DNA from: Candidatus Pseudobacter hemicellulosilyticus
Lineage (GTDB): Bacteria; Bacteroidota; Bacteroidia; Chitinophagales; Chitinophagaceae
DNA: 64,000 bases
Direction of reading: 5' to 3'
Assembly (NCBI GenBank): GCA_029202545.1
Contig: CP119311.1
Span: forward strand, 4,898,001 to 4,962,000
The translations under genes and the position numbers were made by a program. The notes beneath the pieces were generated by a model that did not search any database, had not been told where the DNA came from, and saw only the letters and a program-made list of their open reading frames with translations. Every line of letters begins with the position of its first letter. Positions within the stretch are counted from its first letter, which is position 1. Positions 54,328 through 62,822 of the stretch are shown piece by piece.

Positions 54328-55734
54328 ATGAATAACCCTGGCGTATTCCTGAAAGAGATTGACTGGCCCGACTTTGGCCAGGCCCCTCCGGTGACAGCAC
54401 CAACTGCCGGCGAGTTACAGACCCGCCTGCAACTGTGCCGGGAGATGATGACGGAACGCGGCCTTACCCACCTGGTGGTGTACGCCGACCGGGAACATTC
54501 CGGCAACCTGCTTTACCTCACTCATTTTGATCCGCGCTTTGAAGAAGCCTTACTGATACTGAACAGGACCAATACGCCCTTGCTGCTGGTAGGCAATGAA
54601 TGTGTAGGCCACCTGCCCGTATCCCCGCTGTACAATGCCGGTGGCCTGCGGTACGAACGGTACCAGCCTTTCTCCCTGCTGAGCCAGCCCAGGAACGACA
54701 GCAGGTCCCTGGCCGCCATCCTGAAAAGCGAAGGTATCCAGCCTGGTTCCCGCGTAGGTTGTATCGGCTGGAAATATTTCACGGCCGCCGAGTTCCCCGA
54801 ACCGGAACTGGCCATTGAGCTGCCCGCCATCATTGTGGATGTTTTACGCAGCCTTTGCGGCCGGGAACAGGTGGTGAACGCCAGTGATATCCTGCTGTCG
54901 CCAGCCTATGGACTGAAAGCCAGCTGCTCCGTATACGAGATCGCACAATTTGAGCTTTCCAATATCATGGCCTCAGAAGGCATGAAGCGCCTGCTGCAAA
55001 ATTTCCGGTATGGCATCACGGATTTTGAACTGGTGCAGGAATACCAATACACTGGTTATCCGCTGGGTTGCCATATCGGGATGAAAAGCTCGGGCAACCA
55101 GCATATCGGTCTCTCCAGCCCCGTGGGCGCGCTGATCCGCAAAGGCGATCCCTGCTCTACCAACCTCTCGTACTGGGGCAGTAACAGCTGCCGGGCCGGC
55201 TGGGTAGCCGCCAGTGCGGACGACCTGCCCGAAGCAGCCCGGGATTATGTGGAGCGTTTTGCCGGTCCTTATTTCTATGCCTGCGCCCAGTGGTTGCAGC
55301 AGCTGAAGATCGGTGCCAAAGGCAGGGACCTCTATCAGCTGGTGCAGGACCTGCTGCCCTTTGATCAGTTTGCCGTATTCCTGAATCCCGGTCACCTCAT
55401 CCATTTTGAAGAATGGACCAGCAGTCCCATCTATGAAGGCTCGGAAGATACTATCCGCTCAGGCATGTACCTGCAGGTAGATATCATTCCCCGGTCCAAA
55501 ACCTATTTCTCTTCCCGCATGGAAGATGGCGTAGTGATAGCCGATGCGGCGCTGCGCCAGGCTTTACAGCAGCAGTACCCTGCCGTTTATGAGCGTTGCA
55601 GAACGCGCCGGCAGTTCATGATAGATACCCTTGGCATCCAGTTACCGGAAGAAGTGCTTCCATTATCCAATATCCCGGGAATAGTACCACCGTTCTTTTT
55701 GGATCATCGAACCGTTCTAAGCTTAAAAAACTAA
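54328..55734 (+). CDS. M24-family (Xaa-Pro peptidase-like) protein, metal site degenerate
   Basis: A 468-aa protein with a creatinase-like N-domain (about 40-190, LVVYADREHSGNLLYLTHFD) and an M24 pita-bread domain. M24 enzymes use D, D, H, E and E to bind two metals. Here the histidine (NPGHLIHFEEW) and the final glutamate (SRMEDGVVIA) remain, but the two aspartates are absent from the TNLSYWGSNSCRAGW segment and the other glutamate position reads LQVDIIP. It may be inactive or a binding protein. There is no leader. The ATG at 54328 is preferred over TTG 54319. It ends 4 bases before the MlrC gene. Confidence 0.75.
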   Translation: MNNPGVFLKEIDWPDFGQAPPVTAPTAGELQTRLQLCREMMTERGLTHLVVYADREHSGNLLYLTHFDPRFEEALLILNRTNTPLLLVGNECVGHLPVSPLYNAGGLRYERYQPFSLLSQPRNDSRSLAAILKSEGIQPGSRVGCIGWKYFTAAEFPEPELAIELPAIIVDVLRSLCGREQVVNASDILLSPAYGLKASCSVYEIAQFELSNIMASEGMKRLLQNFRYGITDFELVQEYQYTGYPLGCHIGMKSSGNQHIGLSSPVGALIRKGDPCSTNLSYWGSNSCRAGWVAASADDLPEAARDYVERFAGPYFYACAQWLQQLKIGAKGRDLYQLVQDLLPFDQFAVFLNPGHLIHFEEWTSSPIYEGSEDTIRSGMYLQVDIIPRSKTYFSSRMEDGVVIADAALRQALQQQYPAVYERCRTRRQFMIDTLGIQLPEEVLPLSNIPGIVPPFFLDHRTVLSLKN

Positions 55735-55738
55735 CTGC

Positions 55739-57256
55739 ATGGCAAAATTCTTATTATTCCTCCTCCTGTTACCCGCAGGAGTAATGGCCGGTCATCCACC
55801 GCTGGCCGGCAAGCGTATCCTGACCCTGGGTATCCGCAATGAATCCAATACATTTTCCACAGCGCCCACCCGCGAGTCCGATTTCACGGTACAGCGCGGA
55901 CCCGAAGTGCTGGCCGCTGCCAGCTGGGCGGCAGCCTGCAAGGCAGCGGGGGTGGAAGTGATCTCCACGGTACATGCCTATGCCTGGCCCGGTGGCGTGG
56001 TAGAAAAAAAGGCTTTTGAAAAATTCAGGGACGAGATCCTGGCAGGCATCCGCAAAGCCGGCCCACTGGACGGCGTATACATGGAAATGCATGGCGCCCT
56101 GCATGTGGAAGGATATGATGATGCGCAGGCCTCCCTGGTCAGTGATATCCGCCAGCTGGTAGGAACGCAGACCCTGATTGCCGGCAGTTTTGATCTGCAT
56201 GGTAATTTGTCGCCCGCCTTTGTACAGCACCTCAACCTCCTGTCCGGTTACCGTACTGCGCCGCACAGGGATGTGGAAGAGACCAGGCAGCGCGCCGTGA
56301 ATATGCTCCTGACCGCACTGGCAAAAGGCTTGCGCCCGCATATTGAATGCATTACTATTCCCATCCTGGTGCCCGGTGAAAAAAGCATTACCGATGTACT
56401 GCCACTCAAAGCCATCTATGAGCAGATCCCCGCTGTGAGCAGCCGTCCCGGACTGATGGACGCTTCCATCTTTGCCGGCTACTGCTGGGCCGATCTGCCA
56501 CGCTCCGCCATGCGGGTCTTTGTAGTGGCCGAAAGCGATGAATATAAAGAGCAGGCCCGCAAAGCAGCAGAAGAGCTGGCGCAGCAGATCTGGGACAAAA
56601 GGCAGGAGCTGCAGCTGAGTGTGCCTTCGGGCAGTTTTGCAGCCATGCTGCAGGAAGCAGCAAAGCACAAGGGTAAGACCGTTTTCATTTCTGATTCAGG
56701 TGATAATACCACTGCCGGCGCACCCGGCGATAATACCCATGTACTGGCCACCCTGCTGGAAAAGAAAACAAAGAAAGTACTGGTGGCCGGCCTGGTGGAT
56801 CCCGAGGCTTTTGCACAATGCAGCCAGCAAAAGGTCAATGAAACTATCCGTCTTTCCCTGGGCGGCAAAACAGACTATACCTTCTCCAGACCTGTTACCA
56901 TCACCGGTAAGATCCTGTATAAATCCGCACCCGAGACCATTGATAACAAACGCGGCGCCATCCTGCTGGATATAGATGGCGTGAGCACCGTGATCCTGAA
57001 CAACCGCCGCTCTTTTACGGAAACGCGCGATTTCCGTGAGATAGGCGTGGACCCTTTGCAATATGATATAGTAGTGGTCAAACTGGGCTACCTGTTCCCG
57101 CAGCTGCGGGCCATAGCACCGGTGCAACTGATGGCGCTGACCGCCGGGTTCTGTAACCTGGACATACCTACGCTGCCCTATAAACGGGTAGCCAGGCCCA
57201 GCTATCCGCTTGACCTGGATATGAGTTGGAGCGCCATCCATTCTACAAACTATTAA
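55739..57256 (+). CDS. M81 metallopeptidase, MlrC-like, exported
   Basis: A 505-aa protein of the MlrC/M81 family, known from microcystin degradation. A signal peptide is visible (MAKFLLFLLLLPAGVMAG). Family motifs are RNESNTFS, YMEMHGAL, SFDLHGNLS and SGYRTAPHRD; the D-x-H and the later H of these motifs are the expected zinc ligands. SDSGDNTTAGAPGDNT in the C-terminal part is also conserved in the family. The protein probably cleaves small peptides or linked compounds in the periplasm; microcystin as substrate should not be assumed. It is 4 bases after the M24-like gene and 10 before the AraC gene. Confidence 0.85.
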   Translation: MAKFLLFLLLLPAGVMAGHPPLAGKRILTLGIRNESNTFSTAPTRESDFTVQRGPEVLAAASWAAACKAAGVEVISTVHAYAWPGGVVEKKAFEKFRDEILAGIRKAGPLDGVYMEMHGALHVEGYDDAQASLVSDIRQLVGTQTLIAGSFDLHGNLSPAFVQHLNLLSGYRTAPHRDVEETRQRAVNMLLTALAKGLRPHIECITIPILVPGEKSITDVLPLKAIYEQIPAVSSRPGLMDASIFAGYCWADLPRSAMRVFVVAESDEYKEQARKAAEELAQQIWDKRQELQLSVPSGSFAAMLQEAAKHKGKTVFISDSGDNTTAGAPGDNTHVLATLLEKKTKKVLVAGLVDPEAFAQCSQQKVNETIRLSLGGKTDYTFSRPVTITGKILYKSAPETIDNKRGAILLDIDGVSTVILNNRRSFTETRDFREIGVDPLQYDIVVVKLGYLFPQLRAIAPVQLMALTAGFCNLDIPTLPYKRVARPSYPLDLDMSWSAIHSTNY

Positions 57257-57266
57257 CTGCAAACTC

Positions 57267-58157
57267 ATGAGACCGATTTACCAGGAACTGCCTTTCAGCC
57301 GGTCCAACCATGTGAACGTGTACAAGGAAGAGCTGCCCTGTTTCATTGTTCCCTGGCATTACCACCCGGAGATAGAGATCATCTATATCCTGGAAGGCAC
57401 CGGCACCCGCTTTGTTGGTGATCATGTGGAGGAATACCAGGAGGGCGACCTCTGCATTGTTGGCCCCAACCTGCCACATGAATGGCGGAACCATAAGGCC
57501 TTCAGCGAAAAAGGTTCCAACCTCAAAGCCTCCTGCTTCTGCATCTTTTTCCAGAAAGATATTTTTGGGGAGAACCTGATGAGCTTTCCGGAAATGGAAA
57601 ATATCAAACAGCTGCTGGCCCGCTCGGTCCGGGGTATCAAGTTCACCGGGGAATCCCGCCTCCGTATCACACAACTGGTGAAAGAATATGTGTTTGAAAG
57701 CGGCGCCGCAAGGATCGCCAGGCTGATCACCCTGCTGGAATGCATGGCCACCGCGGAAGAGTACCAACAGCTGGCCAGCCTGGGCTATTGCCGCAGCAGC
57801 GTGGACGAGGGTGATGAGGCCAGGTTCACTGTGATCTACCAGTATATCATGAAAAATTTCTCCCGGTCTATCCGCCTGGAGGAAGTGTCCTCACTGGTGG
57901 GACTTACCCCCAACGCCTTCTGCCGGTATTTCAGGGAACGAACCAAGAAAACATTCATCCAGTACCTGAATGAAGTGCGGATAGGGCATGCCAAGAAATT
58001 ACTGATAGAAGGGAAGATGACCATCGCCACCCTGAGCATGCAGGCCGGCTTTAACAACCTGTCCAATTTCATTGATCAGTTCAAAAGGTTCACCCGGATG
58101 TCCCCCTCGGAATACCAGCGTAAATACGGAGAGGCACAAACGCGGGACCTGGTTTAA
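57267..58157 (+). CDS. AraC-family transcriptional regulator with cupin sensor
   Basis: A 296-aa regulator: N-terminal cupin-like ligand domain (about 10-110, WHYHPEIEIIYILEGTGTRF, CIVGPNLPHEW) and a C-terminal AraC HTH (about 190-290: IRLEEVSSLVGLTPNAFCRY, IATLSMQAGFNNLSNFIDQF). It begins 10 bases after mlrC and is followed 152 bases later by susC, so it is a good candidate for controlling the SusCD locus or its own operon in response to a small ligand. Confidence 0.92.
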   Translation: MRPIYQELPFSRSNHVNVYKEELPCFIVPWHYHPEIEIIYILEGTGTRFVGDHVEEYQEGDLCIVGPNLPHEWRNHKAFSEKGSNLKASCFCIFFQKDIFGENLMSFPEMENIKQLLARSVRGIKFTGESRLRITQLVKEYVFESGAARIARLITLLECMATAEEYQQLASLGYCRSSVDEGDEARFTVIYQYIMKNFSRSIRLEEVSSLVGLTPNAFCRYFRERTKKTFIQYLNEVRIGHAKKLLIEGKMTIATLSMQAGFNNLSNFIDQFKRFTRMSPSEYQRKYGEAQTRDLV

Positions 58158-58309
58158 GCACTAACAACGTCAAGTATTACTTGCCATAAATCACCAATTG
58201 CACCACTAAAAAAAAATTCCTGTAACAAAACAAACACCTGCAGTGCAGCCCGTTTGACGGCTGCACCCTGGACCTGTCATGCGTTTATAACACCATCAAA
58301 CTAACAGAT

Positions 58310-61264
58310 ATGAAAGCTACACCAGTACTGCATACACCTGGTAAGGGATTGTTTTGCCCCTCACTGAGGAACGGGCTGCTGCTCCTGTTCCTGCTACTTG
58401 CCAATTATTTCACCGCTTCCGCCCAGGACCGCACTATCAGCGGCACCGTGGTCAACAGCAAAGGTGAAGGCCTCTCCGGCGTCACCGTTGCCGCCAGCAT
58501 CAGCAACCGCACCGTCAACACCACCACCGATGAAGCCGGGAAATTCTCCCTGCGCATTCCCACCGGTACCGGTACCCTGACCATTTCCTATGTAGGCATG
58601 AAAACCCTGACCCAGGCCATCAACGGCCAGACCCAGTTCTCCATCACCCTGGAAGACGAAGGCGCCCTGCTGAACGAGGTGGTGGCCATTGGTTATGGCA
58701 CCATGCGCAAGCGGGACCTGTCCGGCTCCGTAGCTAATATCTCGGAGAAGGATTTCAACAAAGGCGTGGTCACTTCGCCCGAGCAGCTGATGCAGGGCAA
58801 GGTCTCCGGCCTGGTGATCACCCGCAATGGCGGCGATCCAACCGCACAGCCCACCATGCGCCTGCGCGGCTCTACCTCGCTGCTGGGGGGCAACGGCCCA
58901 CTGGTGGTGATAGACGGAGTGCCAGGCGCTTCCATGAACACCGTGGCGCCGCAGGATATTGCCAGCATCAGCGTACTGAAAGACGCCTCGGCCACAGCCA
59001 TCTACGGCGCAAGAAGCGCCAACGGGGTGATCCTGATCACCACCAAAAAAGGCAGGCCCGGCAAAACCCTGGTCACCTACAGCGGGTACTATGCCACGGA
59101 AAAATTGCGTAAGAACCTGGATATCCTGACTGCCGATGAATGGCGGCAGTATGTCAAGGACAACAATATCACCAATGCCATGGACTATGGCGCCAATACC
59201 AACTGGCACGAGGAGATCTACCGTACCGGTTCTTCCCAGAATCATAACCTCAACCTCACCGGCGGTACGGAGAATTCCACCTATCGTGCGTCCCTGAACG
59301 TCCTGGACCAGAAAGGCATTGCCATAAACAATGACCTGCAACGTGTGAACGGCAGTTTCTCCTTTGACCAGCAGGCCCTGGACGGCAAGCTCCGCTTCCT
59401 GCTCAATGCCAATACCACCGTGGAGACCTTCAGCAATGTGCCCACTCCCAATGTATTTGCCTATGCGTCCAACCTGAACCCCACCATACCGGTGTATACG
59501 CCGGAAGGGAATTTCATGGAAGTGACCGGCTATGAATATTTCAACCCGGTGGCCATGCTGCACCAGATGACCTCGGACAGCAAGCGCAACCAGTTCCTGG
59601 GCCGCATGCAGCTGGACTATAATTTCCTGCCCGGCTTCACCGCTTCTGTTAATGGCGCTTTCTCCCGCGATAACCTGATGACCGGTTATTTTGAATCCCG
59701 CAACTCCCGCTCGGCCGAGACCATCAATGGCCTGGCGCGCCGCACCGCTTCGGAGTACAATACAAAATTGCTGGAGACTACGCTGACCTATGATAAAAGG
59801 GTAGGAGACAAACACCGCATCAATGCCATTGCCGGTTACTCGTACCAGGAGTTCACCCCGGAGAATTTCAGCGCACAGAACCGCAATTTCATCACGGATA
59901 ATTTTTCCTATAATAACCTGGGGGCCGGCAATAACCTGCAGCCTACCGATGTCAGCAGCTATAAGGAAGCCAATAAGCTGATCTCTTTTTATACCCGCGC
60001 CAACTATTCCTTTGACGGCAAATACATTTTCACCGGTACTATCCGTCGTGATGGCAGTACCCGGTTCGGGGATGATAACAAATGGGGTTATTTCCCTTCC
60101 GGCTCCGTGGCCTGGGTCATCAGCCGGGAAAATTTCATGCAGGATATCAGCTTCCTCAATGAGCTGAAACTGCGTGTCAGCTATGGTATCACAGGTAACC
60201 AGGATATTCCTAACTACAGATCACGCGCACTCTATGGCGCAGCCGGTTACTACTACCAGGGCGGTCAGTTCCTGACCCAGTATGCGCCCAACCAGAATCC
60301 CAACCCACACCTGCGCTGGGAAAAAACAGCCCAGCTGGATATCGGTATTGATTATGCCTTCCTGGGCGGCAGACTGCGCGGCAGCCTGGACTATTATAGC
60401 AAACAGACCAGCGACCTGCTCTATGATTATCCCGTTCCCTCACCGCCTTACCAGTTCCCCACTATGTTGGCCAATGTGGGTGAAGTGAGCAATAAGGGTA
60501 TTGAGCTGTCTATCGACGGGACCATCATTGAACAGAAAGATTTCCAGTGGACCGCGGGTATCAACTTCGCCCGGAACAAGAACATGCTGAAATCGCTGTC
60601 GGACAACGAATTCTCCCTGGATGTGGTGTATACCGGTGAATGGGCCCTGGGCGGTCTCCAGGAAACACCGCAGATCCTGAAGCCCGGTTATGCCATCGGC
60701 ACTTTCTATGGCGCTAAATACACCGGCCGGGACAACAACGGCATCTTCCAGTTTGAGGATGTGAGCGGTGATGGCAAGTTTGTATATGCCGACGATCGCA
60801 CCGTGATCGGCAATGCCCAGCCCAAGTTCACCATGAACTTCTCCAATATGTTCAACTATAAGAATTTCTCGCTGGCCTTCCTGTTCAGGGGCGTCTTCGG
60901 CAATGATATCGCCAATTCCACCGCCCTCTACCTGAATGATCAGAACCGCCTGCCCGGCAATAACGTGCTGAAGTCCGCACTGGACATCGCCAAACAGCCG
61001 CTGGTATACTCTTCCTACTATATTGAGGATGGCAGTTTCGTCAGGCTGGAATACCTGTCCCTGGCCTATAATGTACCGGTTAAACCGCAGTCGAAGGTCA
61101 AGAACCTGCAGGTATCTCTCACGGCCAATAACCTCTTCCTGATCACCAACTATACCGGTATTGATCCGGAAGTCAATGCGGACGGCCTGGTACTGGGCAT
61201 TGACGCCCGTAACTACTATCCCAAGACAAGGGCTATTTCCCTGGGCGTAAACGTTTCCTTCTAA
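58310..61264 (+). CDS. SusC-family TonB-dependent outer-membrane transporter
   Basis: A 984-aa SusC/RagA-type protein. It has a signal peptide ending near FTASAQ (residue ~39), a carboxypeptidase-regulatory domain (~43-120, TISGTVVNSKGEGLSGVTVA), and a plug with the SusC motif EVVAIGYGTMRKRDLSGSV. A long barrel follows, ending LGVNVSF with a terminal aromatic residue. It takes up oligomers delivered by the SusD partner, with energy from TonB-ExbBD. No N-terminal STN domain is present, so sigma/anti-sigma signalling is not expected. SusD follows 19 bases later. Confidence 0.96.
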   Translation: MKATPVLHTPGKGLFCPSLRNGLLLLFLLLANYFTASAQDRTISGTVVNSKGEGLSGVTVAASISNRTVNTTTDEAGKFSLRIPTGTGTLTISYVGMKTLTQAINGQTQFSITLEDEGALLNEVVAIGYGTMRKRDLSGSVANISEKDFNKGVVTSPEQLMQGKVSGLVITRNGGDPTAQPTMRLRGSTSLLGGNGPLVVIDGVPGASMNTVAPQDIASISVLKDASATAIYGARSANGVILITTKKGRPGKTLVTYSGYYATEKLRKNLDILTADEWRQYVKDNNITNAMDYGANTNWHEEIYRTGSSQNHNLNLTGGTENSTYRASLNVLDQKGIAINNDLQRVNGSFSFDQQALDGKLRFLLNANTTVETFSNVPTPNVFAYASNLNPTIPVYTPEGNFMEVTGYEYFNPVAMLHQMTSDSKRNQFLGRMQLDYNFLPGFTASVNGAFSRDNLMTGYFESRNSRSAETINGLARRTASEYNTKLLETTLTYDKRVGDKHRINAIAGYSYQEFTPENFSAQNRNFITDNFSYNNLGAGNNLQPTDVSSYKEANKLISFYTRANYSFDGKYIFTGTIRRDGSTRFGDDNKWGYFPSGSVAWVISRENFMQDISFLNELKLRVSYGITGNQDIPNYRSRALYGAAGYYYQGGQFLTQYAPNQNPNPHLRWEKTAQLDIGIDYAFLGGRLRGSLDYYSKQTSDLLYDYPVPSPPYQFPTMLANVGEVSNKGIELSIDGTIIEQKDFQWTAGINFARNKNMLKSLSDNEFSLDVVYTGEWALGGLQETPQILKPGYAIGTFYGAKYTGRDNNGIFQFEDVSGDGKFVYADDRTVIGNAQPKFTMNFSNMFNYKNFSLAFLFRGVFGNDIANSTALYLNDQNRLPGNNVLKSALDIAKQPLVYSSYYIEDGSFVRLEYLSLAYNVPVKPQSKVKNLQVSLTANNLFLITNYTGIDPEVNADGLVLGIDARNYYPKTRAISLGVNVSF

Positions 61265-61283
61265 CCACCAAACACTGTCAATT

Positions 61284-62774
61284 ATGACCCGCAAATACAT
61301 TACTGCACTCTGTCTTTCGGCCAGCCTGCTGACCGGCTCCTGCACCAAGCTGGATGAAGACCTGTACAGCCTTATTTCCCAGGACCAGTTCGGCAGTACG
61401 GCCGAAGAGATCAACTCCCTGATAGGTCCTGCCTACGGCACCCTGGTGAATTATGTGAACAATGATTTCTGGATGGGCGAGATCACTTCGGATGAATACA
61501 TGATCCCGGCGCGTGGCCTCGACTGGTACTCCGGCGGCATCCATCTCCGGTACCATACCCATGAATGGTCCGCCCGCGAAACACCCAATTTCTGGCGCTT
61601 TGAGCAGGTAGCCACCGTTAACAAGATCCTGGACCTGCTGGACAATACTACCATTGAGATCGAGAACAAGGACCGCATCTATGCGGAACTGCGGACCCTG
61701 CGCGCTTTCTGGTATTTCATCATGCTGGACAATATCGGCAATGTGCCCATTGTCACTAAGTTTGAAGGCGAGCTGCCCACCAATAATTCCCGCAAAGAGG
61801 TCTATGATTTTGTAGAGTCCGAACTGCTGGCCGTAGCAGACGATCTCTCCGAAGAAAAAAGCATGGCCACCTATACCAAGGCCACTAAATGGGTTGCCTA
61901 TACCTTGCTGGCCAAGCTCTACCTGAATGCACAGGTATATACCGGCACTGCCGCCTGGGACAAATGCCTGGACTATTGCAACCGGGTAATAGGTTCTAAC
62001 CAGTACCAGCTGGAGCCCAATATCTTCAACAACTTCAAAGTGAAGAACGAAAGCTCCGTGGAGAATATCTGGGCCATTCCCTATGACGCCGATTTCTTCC
62101 GCGGTTATTTCATTCCTTACCAGATGTCCTGGCATTATTCCCAGTATGTGGCCTTCGACGTACAGTTCAGCTCCTGGAACGGGCCCTGCGCCGTGCCCAG
62201 TTTTGTCAAAGGCTTTGACCCGGATGATGCAAGGATTGGTTCTTTCCTGATTGGTCTTCAAACCAAACCCGATGGTACACCCATCTATATCCGGGATGGC
62301 ATCACGCAACTCAACTACACAGTAGACATGGTCAATTACGCCAATGCCACTGAGAATGAGGGTGCGCGATTGTACAAATGGGAAGTAGAGAAGGGGGGAC
62401 GAACCCATATGAACAACGACTTTGCCATCTTCCGTTATTCCGATGTGCTGCTCATGAAGGCCGAAGCCCTGCTGCGCACCAGCGCCGCCAATGAGCCGGA
62501 AGCACGCACCCTGGTGAATGAAGTGCGGGACCGGAATTTCAGCCCGGCCAAACCACTGGCCAACCTGACGCTGGACCTGCTGCTGAAAGAAAGAGGATAT
62601 GAATTTGTGTTTGAAGGCTGGCGCAGGAACGACCTGATCCGCTTTGATGCATTCAAAGGTACCTGGAGTTTCAAACCCAATGAGGATCCGGCCGACCGCC
62701 ACACTTACCTGTTCCCCATTCCGCTGACCGTAATGGACAAGAACCCGCACCTGGATCAAAACGACGGTTATTAA
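61284..62774 (+). CDS. SusD-family nutrient-binding lipoprotein
   Basis: A 496-aa SusD/RagB lipoprotein with C20 in LLTGSC. The helical TPR scaffold is visible through KDRIYAELRTLRAFWYFIML, AYTLLAKLYLNAQVYTG and the C-terminal RGYEFVFEGWRRNDLIRF, which is characteristic of the family. It binds the ligand at the surface and caps the SusC channel. It directly follows susC and precedes an exported glycosidase-like gene by 48 bases. The type of ligand cannot be read from the sequence. Confidence 0.96.
   Translation: MTRKYITALCLSASLLTGSCTKLDEDLYSLISQDQFGSTAEEINSLIGPAYGTLVNYVNNDFWMGEITSDEYMIPARGLDWYSGGIHLRYHTHEWSARETPNFWRFEQVATVNKILDLLDNTTIEIENKDRIYAELRTLRAFWYFIMLDNIGNVPIVTKFEGELPTNNSRKEVYDFVESELLAVADDLSEEKSMATYTKATKWVAYTLLAKLYLNAQVYTGTAAWDKCLDYCNRVIGSNQYQLEPNIFNNFKVKNESSVENIWAIPYDADFFRGYFIPYQMSWHYSQYVAFDVQFSSWNGPCAVPSFVKGFDPDDARIGSFLIGLQTKPDGTPIYIRDGITQLNYTVDMVNYANATENEGARLYKWEVEKGGRTHMNNDFAIFRYSDVLLMKAEALLRTSAANEPEARTLVNEVRDRNFSPAKPLANLTLDLLLKERGYEFVFEGWRRNDLIRFDAFKGTWSFKPNEDPADRHTYLFPIPLTVMDKNPHLDQNDGY
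62396..62405 (+). repeat. GGGACGAACC word, copy 6
   Basis: Lies in the susD gene after a G run, read as Gly-Arg-Thr. It is the only copy not preceded by T. Confidence 0.6.
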
Positions 62775-62822
62775 ACAGCAATGGCCAGTACCAGGCGCTA
62801 CACATTTTTAAGCACCCAACCA

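Noticed and set aside
53979..54506. Minus-strand 175-codon frame upstream of the M24-like gene
   Set aside because: No domain or leader, and it overlaps the start of a better supported gene.
58394..59815. Long minus-strand open frame (473 codons) opposite susC
   Set aside because: It is the antisense shadow of a well-supported SusC gene, has no domain or leader, and arises from codon bias.
61278..62759. Minus-strand open frame (493 codons) opposite susD
   Set aside because: Shadow of the SusD gene, which has clear lipobox and family motifs on the plus strand.
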